Source: Trametes villosa
Taxonomy: Eukaryota > Basidiomycota > Agaricomycetes > Polyporales > Polyporaceae
Length of the DNA: 64,000 nt
Direction: 5' to 3'
Assembly (NCBI GenBank): GCA_002964805.2
Contig: PUDQ02000047.1
Span: 372,001 to 436,000, forward strand
Both the position numbers and the translations under genes were made by a program. The notes under the pieces are model-generated. The model made no database searches and was not told the DNA's origin. It was given only the letters and a program-made list of their open reading frames with translations. Each line of letters starts with the position of its first letter. Within the stretch, counting starts at the first letter, position 1. This document shows, one piece after another, positions 1-11,714 of the stretch.

Positions 1-116
1 CGCGTAACCTCGTAAATGTGGTTCCTAACCTCGCTCGTAAATGTAGTGACCGTGTCCTAACCTCGTACCACATAACCTCATAATCTAAGAACTGCTTGCA
101 ACGCGTACCAGTGAGG
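1..116. repeat. short degenerate direct repeats around TAACCTCGTA
   Basis: The first 80 bases contain several imperfect copies of a TAACCTCGTA(AATGT) motif. They lie just past the stop codon of the first gene. It is not the TTAGGG/CCCTAA fungal telomere repeat. No function is suggested. Confidence 0.4.
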
Positions 117-3100
117 TTAGATAGCAGTCTCCACTTCGCCTTCGGAAGCGTCCCCAGTCATATCAACGTCATCGCCTGGGACGCGCTCGTCCAAGTCGAA
201 GACATAGTCAGCATCGATCATCTTCAACGACCGACGCTCGTAAGGCTTCAGAGTCTTCAGCCACGACTCGTCGTAGCAGTTCCGCCACAAACCGCTCGGA
301 ACATGACCGACCTCGACTCGCGCATCGGCGCGCTCGACTCGCGTGCGCGGAGCGTTCCCGCCGGTAGCCCGCTTGCCTGGCTTAGGCTTACCCCACGCCT
401 CCCTATACATGGCGTCGAGTGCGCGGAAGAACGTCTTGAGAGCAACGCTCTGCCAGCGCGACTCGACGATACGGTATTGCATGGGGTGCTTGCGCCTCAC
501 GCCGTCCGTCTCGTCTCCGCTCATGTTCTGAGGGAGGAGGCGGTCGAAGAGGACGGCGTGCCGATCGAGCCCCATGTCCAAGATGACGCTCCACCGGGAG
601 TCGAATAGCTGTGTACTAACTTCAGCGACGCACAACGAGCAAGCGAACGCCGCACTCACCGTTTTCTTGCGACTGTTGAGAGCTTTCCTCTTCCTCTCCT
701 TCTCTAACTTCGAGGCCCTAGCTTGCTTCAAGATCTCCGCGTTTCGCGCTTGCTCTTCATCCGTGTCGTCCGCGTCCTTGGGGGGAGTGTACAACTCGTG
801 GTACTGCTTGCAACAGTATTCGATGTGACGATCGAGGGCGTCGCCGATCTGTGGGAGAGTCAGCTCGCTCCGGTCCGGCAGACGCATTCAAGACGCACAT
901 GCTCCTCCGTGATCATGGGTATGACATCTTTCTGGAACTGGAATGCACCGCCCTTGATGCACTGGAGAAGATTCTGCACGAAGATGTCTCGGGCCTCCAT
1001 ATTGAATGGAAAGCGCTTCCAGTCGTGGATGAAGTCGATGCGGAAGTTCTCCACTGTGCAGGTGACGCCACTATCGTCCACGCGATACCCTTCGATCTCA
1101 TCATCGGTCAGAGGAGGGTGACGTCGAACCAGTTCTTCCCAGGTTGAGAACTTCAGCAACGTCTTCAGGTGTTTCCGGACGGAAGCCTTGGGCGCATGAT
1201 CAGTATTACAAACAAAAGCGAGGGCGGCCAACGTACCTTCAGGAGGGTAAGTACGACTTCCATCTCTGCGGGGGCCGTGGGAGCCTGCTGTCTGTCGGCA
1301 CGCGGGCGATCGGCGGGGCGCTGCGGGGAGGCCATAGGCGAGGTCGAGGACATATCCTTGCCGGTACGTCTGTGACCGTGGAAAGGGAGAGGGTTTTGGA
1401 GCCCGTCAACCTTTGAGCGGACGGCTCGCACTTCATGCTCCACGGTCTTGCTGTAAGACACGGTATTAGAGCCATGATGGATAGCGTTCAGCGGATGCAC
1501 TAGGAGACTTACCGGAACAGCTCCTGAGCTTCGTGCTGCTTCGCCATGAAGTCAGCCATGAGCTGCGTCACCTGCGCTTGCGACTCTTGCATCTTGTTCA
1601 GCAGTAACATGGCAAACTGGCTTGTCATGGTGTCGACATGCGCAGACGTGGGACTGGGAGTGTGGCACTCCCGATCCTCGGCACGAGGCAGTGGCTCCTA
1701 AGACGAACGGTCAGTTAGCGCGCAAGGGCGCAACGGCTGCAGTACGTACCATATAAGCATCGTTCTCGAAAGGTTGTGCGTTCCCCTCGTTGGCGATCGA
1801 ACTCGAAGACGCCGGACCCGGGCCCGGGGCGTTGGTCTCCGGCTCCTCCGAGAAAGATCGTTCCTGACGGACAGATTAGTGATCGCGCTCCCAGAGCTTT
1901 GCGTTCGCGGCCACTCACCCGCTCCTTGCCCTTGCCAGACGCAGGGGGAGTCCAGTCATCGTCGACGGTCATCTCGTCTTCAGTCGTACGCTGGAGGAGA
2001 AATTAGCTAGGTTGGCCTGAGGACACGCTGAGCCGCTTACCTCCTCGTACCACTCAGGATCGGCAGACGAGCGTGGGTCGCTTTGAGAGGGCTCCTGACC
2101 CGTCGTTCCCTGCAAGACTTGATACAATTTCGCTAATCCCTCCCTCTGTTCAGGGCTGAGTTGGCTTAGGAGGAGCAGCGCCTCTTCGGATGTCTGGGGA
2201 GGGACATGAGGCGGCGTCACCGCATGCACGAGATTGGCTTACCTGAGGCACGTGGGGGTTCGCGGGGAACGGCTGAAGTGCGGCGGCATCGGGATGCTAT
2301 AGCATGCATGAGTGACCGACGCGCTTAAGTTTTGCAGGCGGTCTACGCACCGTTTGCACGAATGGCGCCGCGTAAGCCGGTCCTTGAGGATAGACCTGGG
2401 CATACCCTACGGGCGGCGCGCCAAAAGGTGCATTCGCGTAAACTCCGTGTTGAACTGGTATGAAGCCTCCTAACCCTGGGGCCTACAACCGCCGCCACGA
2501 CATGTGAGCGCTAGCCAACATTGCATACATGAGAGCCTTACTGCAAGGAAGTTTGTCTGAGCTTGCGCCGGGATTTGGTCTCGCGAATGAACGAGTGGAG
2601 CCGGGGCGATTCCCGGCATCGCGTTGCCCTGAGTCTGTTTCCAGTATACACAGTTAATCTTTGGCCCTGCACATGGCAACTTAGCAAAAGCACTTACGGC
2701 ACGAATAGCCTTGCGTAACGCTGTGGCTCGAGGTGCGCCTGGCGCCTCGGGGAGGGGATAGGGTTGATAGGGAAGCGTCCTCAACGCAGAGCCATGCTGA
2801 AGGAGCAACGACATCAATAAGTTGTAATTCAGATAAATCGGCCGCTAGCTGACCTGTGTGGATGGACGCCGCGTCTGTCCCTTGCGCACTAGTGAGTGGT
2901 CGGACTCTAGAGGCTGGATTCTAATGAGCACGCTATTCTTCACGACATGCATGGGAGGCAGACGTACGTTCTCGCGCGTTTGGAGCGTTTGGCCAGTGTG
3001 CTCAAGGCCTTTCGCGGCGCGGGCGCGCAGGTCTCGTTTTGTACGGCGGGCGGGAGTGTGAGGGGAGGTAGGCGTCGAGGGCGACGCCCCCGCAAGCGGA

Positions 3101-3237
3101 GACGTCGCAGCAGGGGTATGTGAGGGACGACCGGCGCCCGAATCTGCAGAGAGAGAAATGGCGGACACTGACTCGTAGGGAAGAGCGCCGCTAGGCGACT
3201 CCGGCTGCGTAGGAGGTACAGGAGAGTTGGGATCCAT
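117..3237 (-). CDS. large intron-rich hypothetical protein
   Basis: I do not recognise a named family. The start at 3237 (MDPNSPVPPTQPESP) opens a Pro/Ser-rich low-complexity N-terminus. Successive exons with clean GT-AG introns keep frame down to the stop at 117: a Pro/Ala-rich central part, a helical stretch near 2200-2060 (SEEALLLLSQLSPEQREGL), an acidic part, a coiled-coil-like segment near 1660-1540 (NKMQESQAQVTQLMADFMAK), and a folded-looking C-terminal region from about 1180 to 117. That last region contains KTLLKFSTWEELVRRHPPL, RFPFNMEARDIFVQNLL, a KERKRKALNSRKK basic run and DSRWSVILDMGLDRHAVLF. About a dozen exons can be joined. The C-terminal domain has the feel of a conserved Agaricomycete family of unknown role. 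It might be nuclear or chromatin-related given its basic stretches, but nothing catalytic is visible. Confidence 0.75.
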
Positions 3238-3608
3238 GCTGAGCTTCGAAGAACTGTCGATGAGGGGTGGTTGTGTTGTGGTGTATGGGAGAGCATCGTA
3301 GGCGGGCTTCTTATATTACACTGGCAGTTCGCTTGGTAGAGCATCGAGGTCAAAGGTCCAGGGGTGAAAACTGAATGTCTATGCTGGTCGGTCAACGCGT
3401 CTGGCTCGAGCGCAGCGAGTCAAAGTAGAAATCCAAGCTATGAAGGCGTCTATTTGCCCAAGAGACACCGGGCGCCCGGGCCAAGCCGGGCCACTGTGTC
3501 CGTTTTCCGAGGAGGTCGGAGCAGTGCTCGCAGACGATAGGTTGGTGGGCGCAAAGTCAGAAGCACACGATACTCTCAAATACGAAGCATAAATTGATCA
3601 TGTATGGA
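3238..3608. other. intergenic spacer
   Basis: This stretch is upstream of the minus-strand gene starting at 3237 and downstream of the SUN gene ending at 3609. I see no gene. It probably holds the promoter of the first and the 3' UTR of the second. Confidence 0.5.
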
Positions 3609-4502
3609 CTACATTGCGGCCAATGGCGCCGGAGTGCCATGAAGACGAACGCGATACAAGCATGTAGAATTGGCGCCCCAGTTATCCAAGATCTCGAGAA
3701 CAAAAACACCAAAATCCATCCCATGCGCGAAGCGGTCGACAATAGAAAAGGTTTGGATGTGGAAGGAAGCATGGATATCGTACTCGAAGGTGGCGAGGGG
3801 GACAAATGCGAGGTTTGCGCTGAGCGGGGGAGAGACGCGACCGTGCGCGACGGTCTTGAGCTCCGCCACTGACACGCTACGGTAACGTTGCAGGTTTGGT
3901 TTGCCATCGACCGCACCCCAAAGAATCATGCGACGGGGAGCGCGCCCGATGTCGGCTGCCAATTCCTTTGGAATATGATCGATGGTGACGTGGGTGGGAT
4001 GAATGAGGGCGGGGGAGGAAAAGCCGACCTGACCGGAGACGCCTGTTGCCCAGCACCGTCCGATCGCCGCGCTCTCGTCGATGACCGCCTCCGGGCCTAC
4101 TATCTCTTGCGATGCCCGAGCACTTGAACGCCCTCGTTCCAACGTAGGGGAGGTGAGGGCGGGTACGATCTTCCCGCCGTCCGCTTGTAAAGCATAGTCG
4201 CGACGTAGAACGGGACCGCGCGAGGCCAACAAGGCCGCTTTTTGAGCGATGGCATCAAGGTCCTCGGGGGTGCAGGCGCAAGCGCCGGAAAGCGGGGGAG
4301 GGCGAGCCACTGCTCGCGAGGCGATCGTACTCAGGGAGGAGAAGGCGCGGTTGACTGTGAACACGGGGTGCTCCGGGCTGGACTGGGAGTGGAGTGGATA
4401 GTAGGCGAGGACGACAGCGATGGCGAATACAAGAGCCAGAATGATGTGGGGGCGAACGGTCACTGCCCATCCTGCCCGAGGCGAAGCAGGCTTTCTTCTC
4501 AT
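3609..4502 (-). CDS. SUN-domain membrane protein
   Basis: SUN (Sad1/UNC-84) proteins sit in the inner nuclear membrane or ER and form LINC complexes with KASH partners. This 297-residue protein has a short basic N-terminus and one membrane segment at about residues 19-38 (HIILALVFAIAVVLAYYPL). A linker follows, then a SUN domain over about residues 130-295. Diagnostic parts are IGRCWATGVSGQVG, the PTHVTIDHIPKELA strand-helix, SIVDRFAHGMDFGVFVLEI and the closing NWGANSTCLYRVRLHG. A single exon is enough. It is shorter than animal SUN1/2 and resembles the small fungal SUN proteins, several of which may occur per Agaricomycete genome. The KASH partner is not in the window. Confidence 0.88.
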   Translation of the reverse strand: MRRKPASPRAGWAVTVRPHIILALVFAIAVVLAYYPLHSQSSPEHPVFTVNRAFSSLSTIASRAVARPPPLSGACACTPEDLDAIAQKAALLASRGPVLRRDYALQADGGKIVPALTSPTLERGRSSARASQEIVGPEAVIDESAAIGRCWATGVSGQVGFSSPALIHPTHVTIDHIPKELAADIGRAPRRMILWGAVDGKPNLQRYRSVSVAELKTVAHGRVSPPLSANLAFVPLATFEYDIHASFHIQTFSIVDRFAHGMDFGVFVLEILDNWGANSTCLYRVRLHGTPAPLAAM

Positions 4503-5040
4503 GGGGGTGTGGGTTGAAGGGGCGGCGTGTTCAGTGAACGAGGCTTCTTCCGCTGCAAAGCGTACATTCTTGCTAGCTGCGCGTGAGGAGGAATAGATCA
4601 GACTACCAGCAAGCGCAAGTCCGTTTGGATACTAACGAGGAGTACGGGTTGTCGCTTCTTCGACCACGAAGCGAGCGGGATCGAATGGAGAATTGGTGGT
4701 AGCGGGCATATTGCAGGAAGGGAGTAGTTCCGACGCAAGGAGGGGTGCAGGATGGGGGGCTTCGTTCGAGTCCGACGTCGAAGGGGCCACTCAGATGTAG
4801 TATGACAGGCAGGCACGAAACGTCGCAACAAGTTACAAAGGCATCACCCACGAGGCTTGTACCTTGTTCTCAGCCAGAGGCTCCGGGGCTGGCCTTGATC
4901 ATTGATGATGAAGGCTATCTGCGAGCGCATCGCACGCGAGATCGGAATTATGGAAGGAATGGCATATTGGCATATTAATGTCTGAATACGAGCATATACT
5001 GTGATAGAAGGGCAGCATGGAATGCGTGTACGTTCATGAC
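4503..5040. other. intergenic region
   Basis: No supported gene. The part next to 4502 is the presumed SUN-gene promoter, and the right end is the 3' flank of the next minus-strand gene. Confidence 0.5.
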
Positions 5041-6232
5041 CTAGACTTCGCCTTCACCTTCCACTGAAATTTCGTTAGCGACATCGCGGACAGAACTACA
5101 CAAGCACTCACAGGCAGCGTAACGTCTCCCGAACCAGGAGGCGCTGACCCAAGAGGGCTCCTTCTTCTCCTTGGTCACTGATAGCCTTCGACCGTCATGA
5201 CGCTCGTAGCCGATCGATATGGCCCTCCAACGGGGACCCGCCCCGTCGACGCTATGGCAAAGCCAGAACTGCGAGCCATGCGAGGGCGTCTTGTAGCACA
5301 GGACATCTCCTTCCAGCACTTCGGCCGGGTTGCGGAACGCGGGCGGGTCGAGGAGAGGTTCCGTGCCCCGCAACATGCAGAACGCGACGTGAGGTCTAGT
5401 CTGGCGTCTGTACAGAAGAAGCTGCCACATAAAGCGTCAGTGGATGTCGGTGCTGCTCGACTAAACAGTCTTACCCCTGCGTTCGACCGCGATCCGGGAG
5501 TGCTGGACCGACGCTCTTCCTTAGGAGTGCTGGACCGACGCTCTTCCTTAGGAGCGAACACCTCGAGTGTCGCCCCAACTCCGCTGGAAGTCGAAGGCGC
5601 TGCGAGTGCGGAGCCCGTGGAGGAAACTGAGGATCGCGACGACGTGACAGCTAGGGGTGAATACGAGCCTGAACCTACTGACGAGCGCGAGCCAGAGCGG
5701 GTAAGACGGGTGGGACCATTGGAAGTAGAGGGGCTGGGCGCGACGCGTTCGATAAATAGGAGATGTTTCGAAGCACTAGAGCGGGGAGGGGCTTGGACGG
5801 GGGAGACCAATGGTGGATCGGGCATCGGTTCGGATTTGGGGATGTGTCCTCCGTGAGACGTCTCCTGCGGAGGGAATGCGCTGCATCCCATTAGACGTCG
5901 TCTTACGACACAGAAGCCAACACTCACTAGGAGCCCACATCTATCACATCATCTAAGGCCCTCACGATCGTAGGTTGAACGGATAGGTTGGCCTGAGGTG
6001 ACGGAGGGGCCGCAAACGTCAGGCGCGTGAGCTTCCCATGCCGGATGGGTGTCCTCGCTGAGAACGTGTAGGTTGTTGTGCAAGAAGTTGGGACAGGTCT
6101 TGAGAAGTGGCGCCATAGGAAGAAAAGCCACACCACAAGGATGGACATGATGATCCCTTCGCGCAGATCAACTTCTGGTGCCATGGAGGAGCTCGAGGTT
6201 GGGGTGGAGCAAGACGAAGCCACGGTGGACAT
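5041..6232 (-). CDS. single-pass membrane protein of unknown function
   Basis: Four exons can be joined. Exon 1 starts at 6232 and encodes one hydrophobic segment near residues 27-45 (IIMSILVVWLFFLWRHF). Exon 2 is Ser/Pro-rich and disordered. Exon 3 begins LLLYRRQTRPHVAFCML and holds a compact basic/aromatic domain (EVLEGDVLCYKTPSHGSQFW, GPRWRAISIGYERHDGRR). A very short last exon encodes VEGEGEV after the intron whose donor follows RRYAAC. The exon 3 domain has regularly spaced Trp and Gly but I cannot name it. One 27-base unit is duplicated in frame in exon 2, giving the acidic/basic peptide KEERRSSTP twice. Confidence 0.6.
5497..5550. repeat. perfect 27-bp tandem duplication within coding exon
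   Basis: Two adjacent identical 27-base units (5497-5523 and 5524-5550) lie inside the Ser-rich exon of the membrane-protein gene. The unit is a multiple of three, so the frame is kept and a nine-residue peptide is doubled. This looks like a recent slippage event. Confidence 0.95.
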
Positions 6233-6507
6233 ATTTTATGGGGGATGCCTGAAGCAAAGCGTTGACTCAAGCGGCTGTATGGACGTACGCTGGGCCCAGG
6301 GAGAGCGCAGATCTAAGCTTCCTTTGTGCAATTGTGAGCGCAGCACGCCACCGGATCATACCGGCCCGCCAGAGGCGCGCACCCAGACGCGCCATGCCGC
6401 GACGCGCGACGCCTTTAGCACCCCTCCTTGCGCAGCGCCCGGATAGCGTCTGTAGGTGCCGCCCGCGCGCTGGGCGACGAATATATGAGATTCATCCATA
6501 ACAACAT

Positions 6508-7938
6508 CTACAAGTTTGCAAACATCCAGGCCATGAAACTACCAAGGGCAAGAATAGTGACCATGGTGATCCTCACGCTAGCAACAGCGCGTCCGAAGTC
6601 CTCAAGAGAACCCGAATGGTCTCGGGACATGCTCTCTGCCTTCCCTGCAATTCACGTTTCAGTGGCATACATATAAGACAATTCGAACAAAACCTACGCA
6701 GGTCGCTAGCCTTCCATACAACGAGTGACCCCTCGATCGAGCCTGGCAGAATCCCAGTAGCCACGAGGAAAGTATCGTTGACGCTGTCGTAATACGCCTG
6801 ATTGAATGTAGTCAGCACGTAGCGCTAGAAACAAGCTTGAACAGCATACCGCCAAGGCAAGGACCTGACTGTCTCCTAGAAAGATGCTTGCGTCAGCGGT
6901 GAGCGTGTGCGATGTCAGAGGATCGGTGCTTACCACGATGAAGCAGACTATGCAGCTTGCGTCCTGAACCCACGTCCCAGAGATGAACATCTCCCTGGGG
7001 GCTGCCTCCGAGGAGAGCCAGGCCGTTATGGCAGAACAACACCGGCACCTTACGAAGCTCCGTGACTCTGTGTCCAAAAGAACAGAGGGTCGTGCCGGTC
7101 TCCGTATAATATACGTCGAATCCCGTGATGACGTTCGAGACTGCGAGAAGTTTGCCGTCCTCGGACAAGCTCGTGTCCGCGATCGGGCCATGGATTGGAA
7201 CGCTACGAACCAACCTCCAGGTATCCGACTCGAAAATGCTGTAGAGGAGTTGCGGTGAGTGGCTCACGCGACGCTTCAAGATAACCGGCGACCGGCGACT
7301 TACTGCACCCCGTGGTTCATGTAAGACACGAGTAGCATGGTGGTACCATTCTGTGTGGTGAACCAGTGGATGCTCGTCACCAGGATCTCGAGAAGTCTGT
7401 TGAAAGAGGTCTTGGGGGGCATCGGCAGCTCTGCCTCGTACGTCCAGCCTAAATGCTGCGTGATGAGAGTTGCCCTAGACGAGAATAGCGCTCACTGACC
7501 TGACTGAAGTGCTCGCCAAACTCGCACCTCCTCTTGACCTCCAGTTGCGAGCAGGTTCTCCTGTGAGAAAGCAAGGCAGTCTACCGGATACGAATGGGCC
7601 CAAAATCCGGTGACGGTCAGGTCAGCCTGGGGAAAGGTGTTCGTTAGGTCAGGAAGAAAGAGAGCGTAGCCACGCACCTCGGTCATAGTCAGTGAGACGA
7701 CTGTGCCGTCCCGAAGACCACAGATGACGGTTTTCTCATCTACTCCAGCCCACACCAGCGAGACGACGCCAGTCTTGCTCGAGAACATGTAGAGGAGAGC
7801 ATAGTCATCGACCCGCCAGATGCAGGTATTGCCGTCCAGGCCGCCAGATGCGAGAAACGTGCCGTTAGGGCTGAAGGCTACCGCGGATACGCCAGCCTTG
7901 GGGGAAAGGTGCGCCTGTTCGATGTATCTTAGAGCCAT
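6508..7938 (-). CDS. WD40 beta-propeller protein with C-terminal membrane anchor
   Basis: The protein starts at 7938 (MALRYIEQAHLSPKAG). Typical WD40 blades follow: VSAVAFSPNGTFLASGGLDG with NTCIWRVDD, PVDCLAFSQENLLATGGQ with EEVRVWR, ADTSLSEDGKLLAVS, and LALLGGSPQGDVHLWDVGSG. Introns of about 50 bases interrupt it. One removes the stretch after SLTMTE so that the frame continues ADLTVTGFWAHSYPVDC. The last intron joins WKASDLR to KAESMSRDHSG and leads to a hydrophobic tail, ITMVTILALGSFMAWMFANL, before the stop at 6508. The tail suggests a scaffold facing the cytosol and anchored in a membrane, which is my inference. No enzyme domain is present and the interaction partner is unknown. Confidence 0.82.
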
Positions 7939-8673
7939 GAGGAAGCAAGAGGGAGGTGAGAGGGAGGTACGAGTGATACTGACATGCCCAGTGCTCTGCG
8001 GGCAGTATATATGGCGTCATGCCCTTAAGCCAGACACAGAGTACAATGCCGTCAAGCTAAGGTGCAGACTTTGTTCTGAGTGCGATAGATCCAGCCATGG
8101 AGGGCTGTCAAGAGGAGAGGATCGCCGTCGCCCCACGCAGAGTAAGCGAAGGCATGGCCATGGCGCGGGAAGCGCGGAGTGCGGGAATCTTAGATTGAGA
8201 TCCGTAGATCGATCATAGCGAATCTCAGATCGCTTCAGGCACACAGGGCCTCGCAGCTCCGCAGTTGGGCTTCTTCTCTGTTCTTGCCTGCAACGTTATC
8301 TGCTCGGTCGACAATGTCCTCCGCCACCCACCAATCCCAACAACGCCCTCCTTTGGACCGAAAATGGGAGAGGTTGTCCCGCATTCGATTAGTCTCCATC
8401 TCCGTGCCCGCCACGTCGTTGGACAACATCGACAACCTCTAGGCGACATGCCACTTTGTCCAGCCACGACGTCGTTGCACAACGCCGACCACCTCTGGGC
8501 GACGTGCCACTTTGTCCAGCGCCCCGCTGGTCATGATGATGTTCTTATTTCTCGTTGCGTGCTCTTGACCGCTTGCTTCTTGTCTTGACGTTGCCGGAGC
8601 AACGTGCGGCGACGCGCTATCGTTTAAATATGCCCTCGGCGACGTTCTCCCATATATCCGCGCTGTCCGCAAG
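7939..8673. other. intergenic region between divergent genes
   Basis: This 735-base gap separates the divergently transcribed WD40 gene (minus) and LRR-like gene (plus), so it should hold both promoters. It contains a tandem repeat at 8411-8519, listed separately. No coding region is supported. Confidence 0.55.
8411..8519. repeat. two tandem copies of a ~54-bp repeat
   Basis: 8411-8463 and 8464-8519 are near-identical neighbours, each ending CGTGCCACTTTGTCCAG or CATGCCACTTTGTCCAG. Differences are single substitutions plus a 3-base indel. The repeat lies in the shared upstream region of two divergent genes. Confidence 0.9.
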
Positions 8674-9855
8674 ATGAGTCGTAAGCCAGTCATACAGGTG
8701 CGCGTACACGTACACGTTGGATTAACGTAGTACTCATCTCATTTTTTCTGCCTGCAGAATGCGATGCCGGCGAAGCTATCGGTAAGTATATCCTCCTTGG
8801 TCGAGTTCACAACCACATTGAAGCTGGCGTAGATTTTTCGCCATATCAGCACAGATCGTCGACTGGCGTCTTTCGTCGAGCTCGCAAGCCACAACTCGTC
8901 CGTCGGTGGCGCTCTCGAAGTTCTCTCGGTGGATCTTCGCGATCCCACAGCGACGTTCTCAGTACCGCAGCTGCGAGCATGCTTGTCGCTCGTTCCCAAC
9001 GTTCAAGACCTCATCCTGTATCTTCCTCTCGACGTCCCTTCGGATCTCCTCGACGGCTTTCTGTTCAAGCGTCTGGATTTCCTCGCCACGAACATCCCAC
9101 ATGCACATCTACGCTCGTTCCTTACCGATCACTCCTCCATCACTACCCTCATCCTCGGTGCATGCGGAGAAGCAGAAACTTGCCCGCTCGGGGCTCTCGC
9201 GCTTACGCGCGTGATTACTCTGCAGTGCGAAGTATCCTGTGTAGCCACTTTGCCGTATCAGACCGCCACTCGTCTCAATCTGGAACTAGGCGACGCTCAG
9301 GTCAACATGCCCTTGTGCTTGCGAAGCCTCAGCTCCCCGACACTACTATTCGCAATGACCATCGACTTTGCTCCGTCGGACTACGACATCCTCCAGGAGG
9401 TCGCGCGCATTGCCCCCCAGGTTCGCAAGCTAAAGCTCGTCGAGAAGAAGATGGTTACGGTGCGTTATGACCAAATGATCCACGCCGTGTTCGCTGACAT
9501 CATCCTAAAGCGTCGTAATACTCAAGTACGCCGCCCCTGGAACGATCGGGTAGGTTGGCACAGCTCGCTCTGCACGCTGCTTCGCCTCGAGGAATTAGTG
9601 CTTGTGACTGCCGCACCGCTGGTCCCCCACACCCTCGGAGACGCAGAGGAGGAGATCAAGATCCTCATCGAGTGGACGACAGGCATCAACGCGCGCCGGA
9701 GGTCCTTGCCCGCCACCCATCCGGCGCTGTTTCGCATCAGGCTCCGTTACGGGGTTGATCAGGCGTGCGCCGGCGTCCTCAGCGACTGGTGCAAATCTAG
9801 CGGGACATGGCGCCGCATCTCCCATGCATCTGGCGAACATTTGGAAGAGCTGTAA
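8674..9855 (+). CDS. leucine-rich, F-box-associated-like protein
   Basis: Three exons can be read. ATG at 8674 opens MSRKPVIQ, a tiny exon encodes NAMPAKLS, and after the intron ending near 8852 a long exon runs from RRLASFVELASHNSS to the stop at 9855. The body shows irregular leucine-rich repeats: LRACLSLVPNVQDLILYLP, ITTLILGACGEAETC, LTRVITLQCEV and LRLEELVLVTAAPL. This pattern is typical of the many Agaricomycete F-box/LRR-like proteins. No clear F-box precedes the repeats, so it may be a shortened member. A role in SCF-type substrate recognition would be a guess. Confidence 0.65.
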
Positions 9856-10357
9856 ACGGTGCGCATTCCGTCTTTGTTTTTCTGATCTGGGCCGCGGTGA
9901 TGCTAATGTTACAACCGTAGAGAATGCAGGGATTGTAGTTAGACCACTCCTTGTGCACCGTGCTCCGATTTCCCCGTATTGTATTTTGCCTTGTGAAACG
10001 CTCCGTCTAAGGATGCTTCTGAGAGGCCACGCGGGCGGCGTGGATCTTGTGCTGCGCGCGACTGGGACGGTTTTGCGCCACGCGCGACTGAGACTTTCTG
10101 GGCCGGGCGCGACTGAGTACTGAGTTCTTGCGCCGCGCGCGACTAGGACGTTATATTGGCGCGCGTCTGCCCCGCCATCAATCCCGATTGGGAAGAAGGG
10201 CGCACGCAGCTCGTGGGAGCGCCATGGCGTCAGGAACGCGCGGCTGATGGCTGCTTTGAGTGGCAGCTTTGACTTGCGTCCTACTACTACTACCTCGCCG
10301 CTGCTCAGATGTCGCCGCCTCCCCATCCTCCCACTGCCTTCCACTCCCAACTAGAGC
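9856..10357. other. intergenic region with repeat block
   Basis: No gene is supported. The stretch contains four spaced copies of a CGCGCGACT motif, listed separately. It lies between the LRR-like gene and the accessory coiled-coil gene. Confidence 0.5.
10055..10150. repeat. four spaced copies of CGCGCGACT
   Basis: Near-identical copies sit at 10055, 10081, 10106 (GGCGCGACT) and 10136, spaced 25-30 bases. Each is followed by G and a purine-rich triplet. CACTA-like elements often carry short subterminal repeats for transposase binding, so this may mark the left flank of the mobile segment that includes the transposase at 11868. No terminal inverted repeat was identified to confirm it. Confidence 0.6.
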
Positions 10358-11714
10358 ATGTCACGACGCGTGCGTCCGTCCATGCAGCAAGAGATGATGC
10401 CTTCAGCGCTGGAACGCGAAGGAGACCTTACACCGATGTTCTCGCAAGATGATCAACACGATCAACACAGCTATCGGGAGGTATACCAATTGGTTTACGC
10501 TAAGTAAGTCTGCTTCCTCTGGACTCCTCTTCTCGATACCTAAAGTTGGCAGTGCTCGCGCCCTGGCTGCGGTCGAGGCTCGCTGGGAGGCCCGGCATCT
10601 CGAACTCGAGGAAGCACATGAGGATATCTCGCAACAATGTGCCGCCCTGACGGGCATGGTGAGATCGCTTCAACGCACCGAGGTACGACTTGCATATCTA
10701 CAACTCTTCTCTATAGCTAAGGCGCGATGCTTCAGGAGGAGAAAGATAGGAATGTGTTACGCGTGGAGAACGAGGTCTTCGCCTTCCGAGCGATAATCTC
10801 GGACCTGACGAAGCTGCTCAATGCGTCCATTGCCGAGATGAAAGGTATTCCCACAAAGCCTCCCCGCTTTTGCGTCTACTCATGAGCAACGTCCAGCGCA
10901 TGGGCATCAAATTCAACAGTCCGTTAGCATCCAGCTGGAATCCTGTCAAGCCGCTCTCGGTCGCTGCAATTCGAGGTTAGGGCGAATGGAAATGGACATC
11001 TCAGTTCACCGCTCGCAGCGGGCGGTGGATAGAGCCAGCGTTGAGCGCGTCGAACACGGTCTATCCGTGCTGGAGGCATCTCATGCGGGTGTATCGAACG
11101 GTATGAAGCGCCTTGCAGCCGACATCGAAGACATCAGCGCCGCGTCATGCAACTGTGGCGAGATCGGTTATTCCTACCAGTCACCACAGCTCGCTCAGTC
11201 GACGCAGTCATCTCCGACACAGCGCACCCTGGCAGAAGAACTGGTCGATAACGAACGAAGTCTCGTAGCCGCGGACGAACGCGCTACTACAACACGCGAA
11301 GACCTTCGGGAATGCGTGGTTCGTCCTGCCTGCCTCTGCTGCATACTGCACGCGGCTGACCTGACATTGCAGCCCGTGGCAGCGGAGACATCGCCCGGGC
11401 ACTCACGCGAGACGTCGGCTTATTCGCTTTCAGTTGAGACGTTGTGCCCATCGCCCCCAATCGAGAAGGCCACGCCGCCGCCGCCGCCGAAGATATGCGC
11501 CTACGTCTCCCCGTCCCTCTGCTCTGCTTCAATAATCCCGCTCGCGCTCGCGCACGCCTACGATTCCTCTCGAGTACAGCGATACTGCGCTTTTGTTTGC
11601 CTCCTCATGCTGGTTGTGTTCCGATTCCTTGTACTACCTGTCCATCTGACTCGCGCGTGGAACGTTGTATCCAGCACAAGCCGTCCGGCCTGGGAGACGT
11701 CAAGGCGGTTGTAG
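10358..11714 (+). CDS. coiled-coil protein with C-terminal membrane segment
   Basis: Start at 10358 (MSRRVRPSMQQEMMP). The exons join as ...YREVYQLVYA to NARALAAVEARWEARHLEL, then RSLQRTE to EEKDRNVLRVENEVF, then IAEMK to AHGHQIQQSVSIQLES, and on into SQRAVDRASVERVEHGLSVL. Long heptad-rich stretches with few Pro or Gly cover roughly residues 40-230. A Ser/Pro tail follows, then a hydrophobic run YCAFVCLLMLVVFRFLVLPV near the C-terminus. The gene ends 154 bases before the transposase start and in the same direction, so it could be part of the same mobile segment. No known family is recognised. Confidence 0.55.

Noticed and set aside
1..80. Repeated AACCT motifs as a telomere
   Set aside because: The motif is irregular, is not TTAGGG, and lies right beside a gene.
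10055..10150. Spaced CGCGCGACT repeats as a CRISPR array
   Set aside because: The organism is a fungus, repeats are only about 9 bases, and spacing is irregular.
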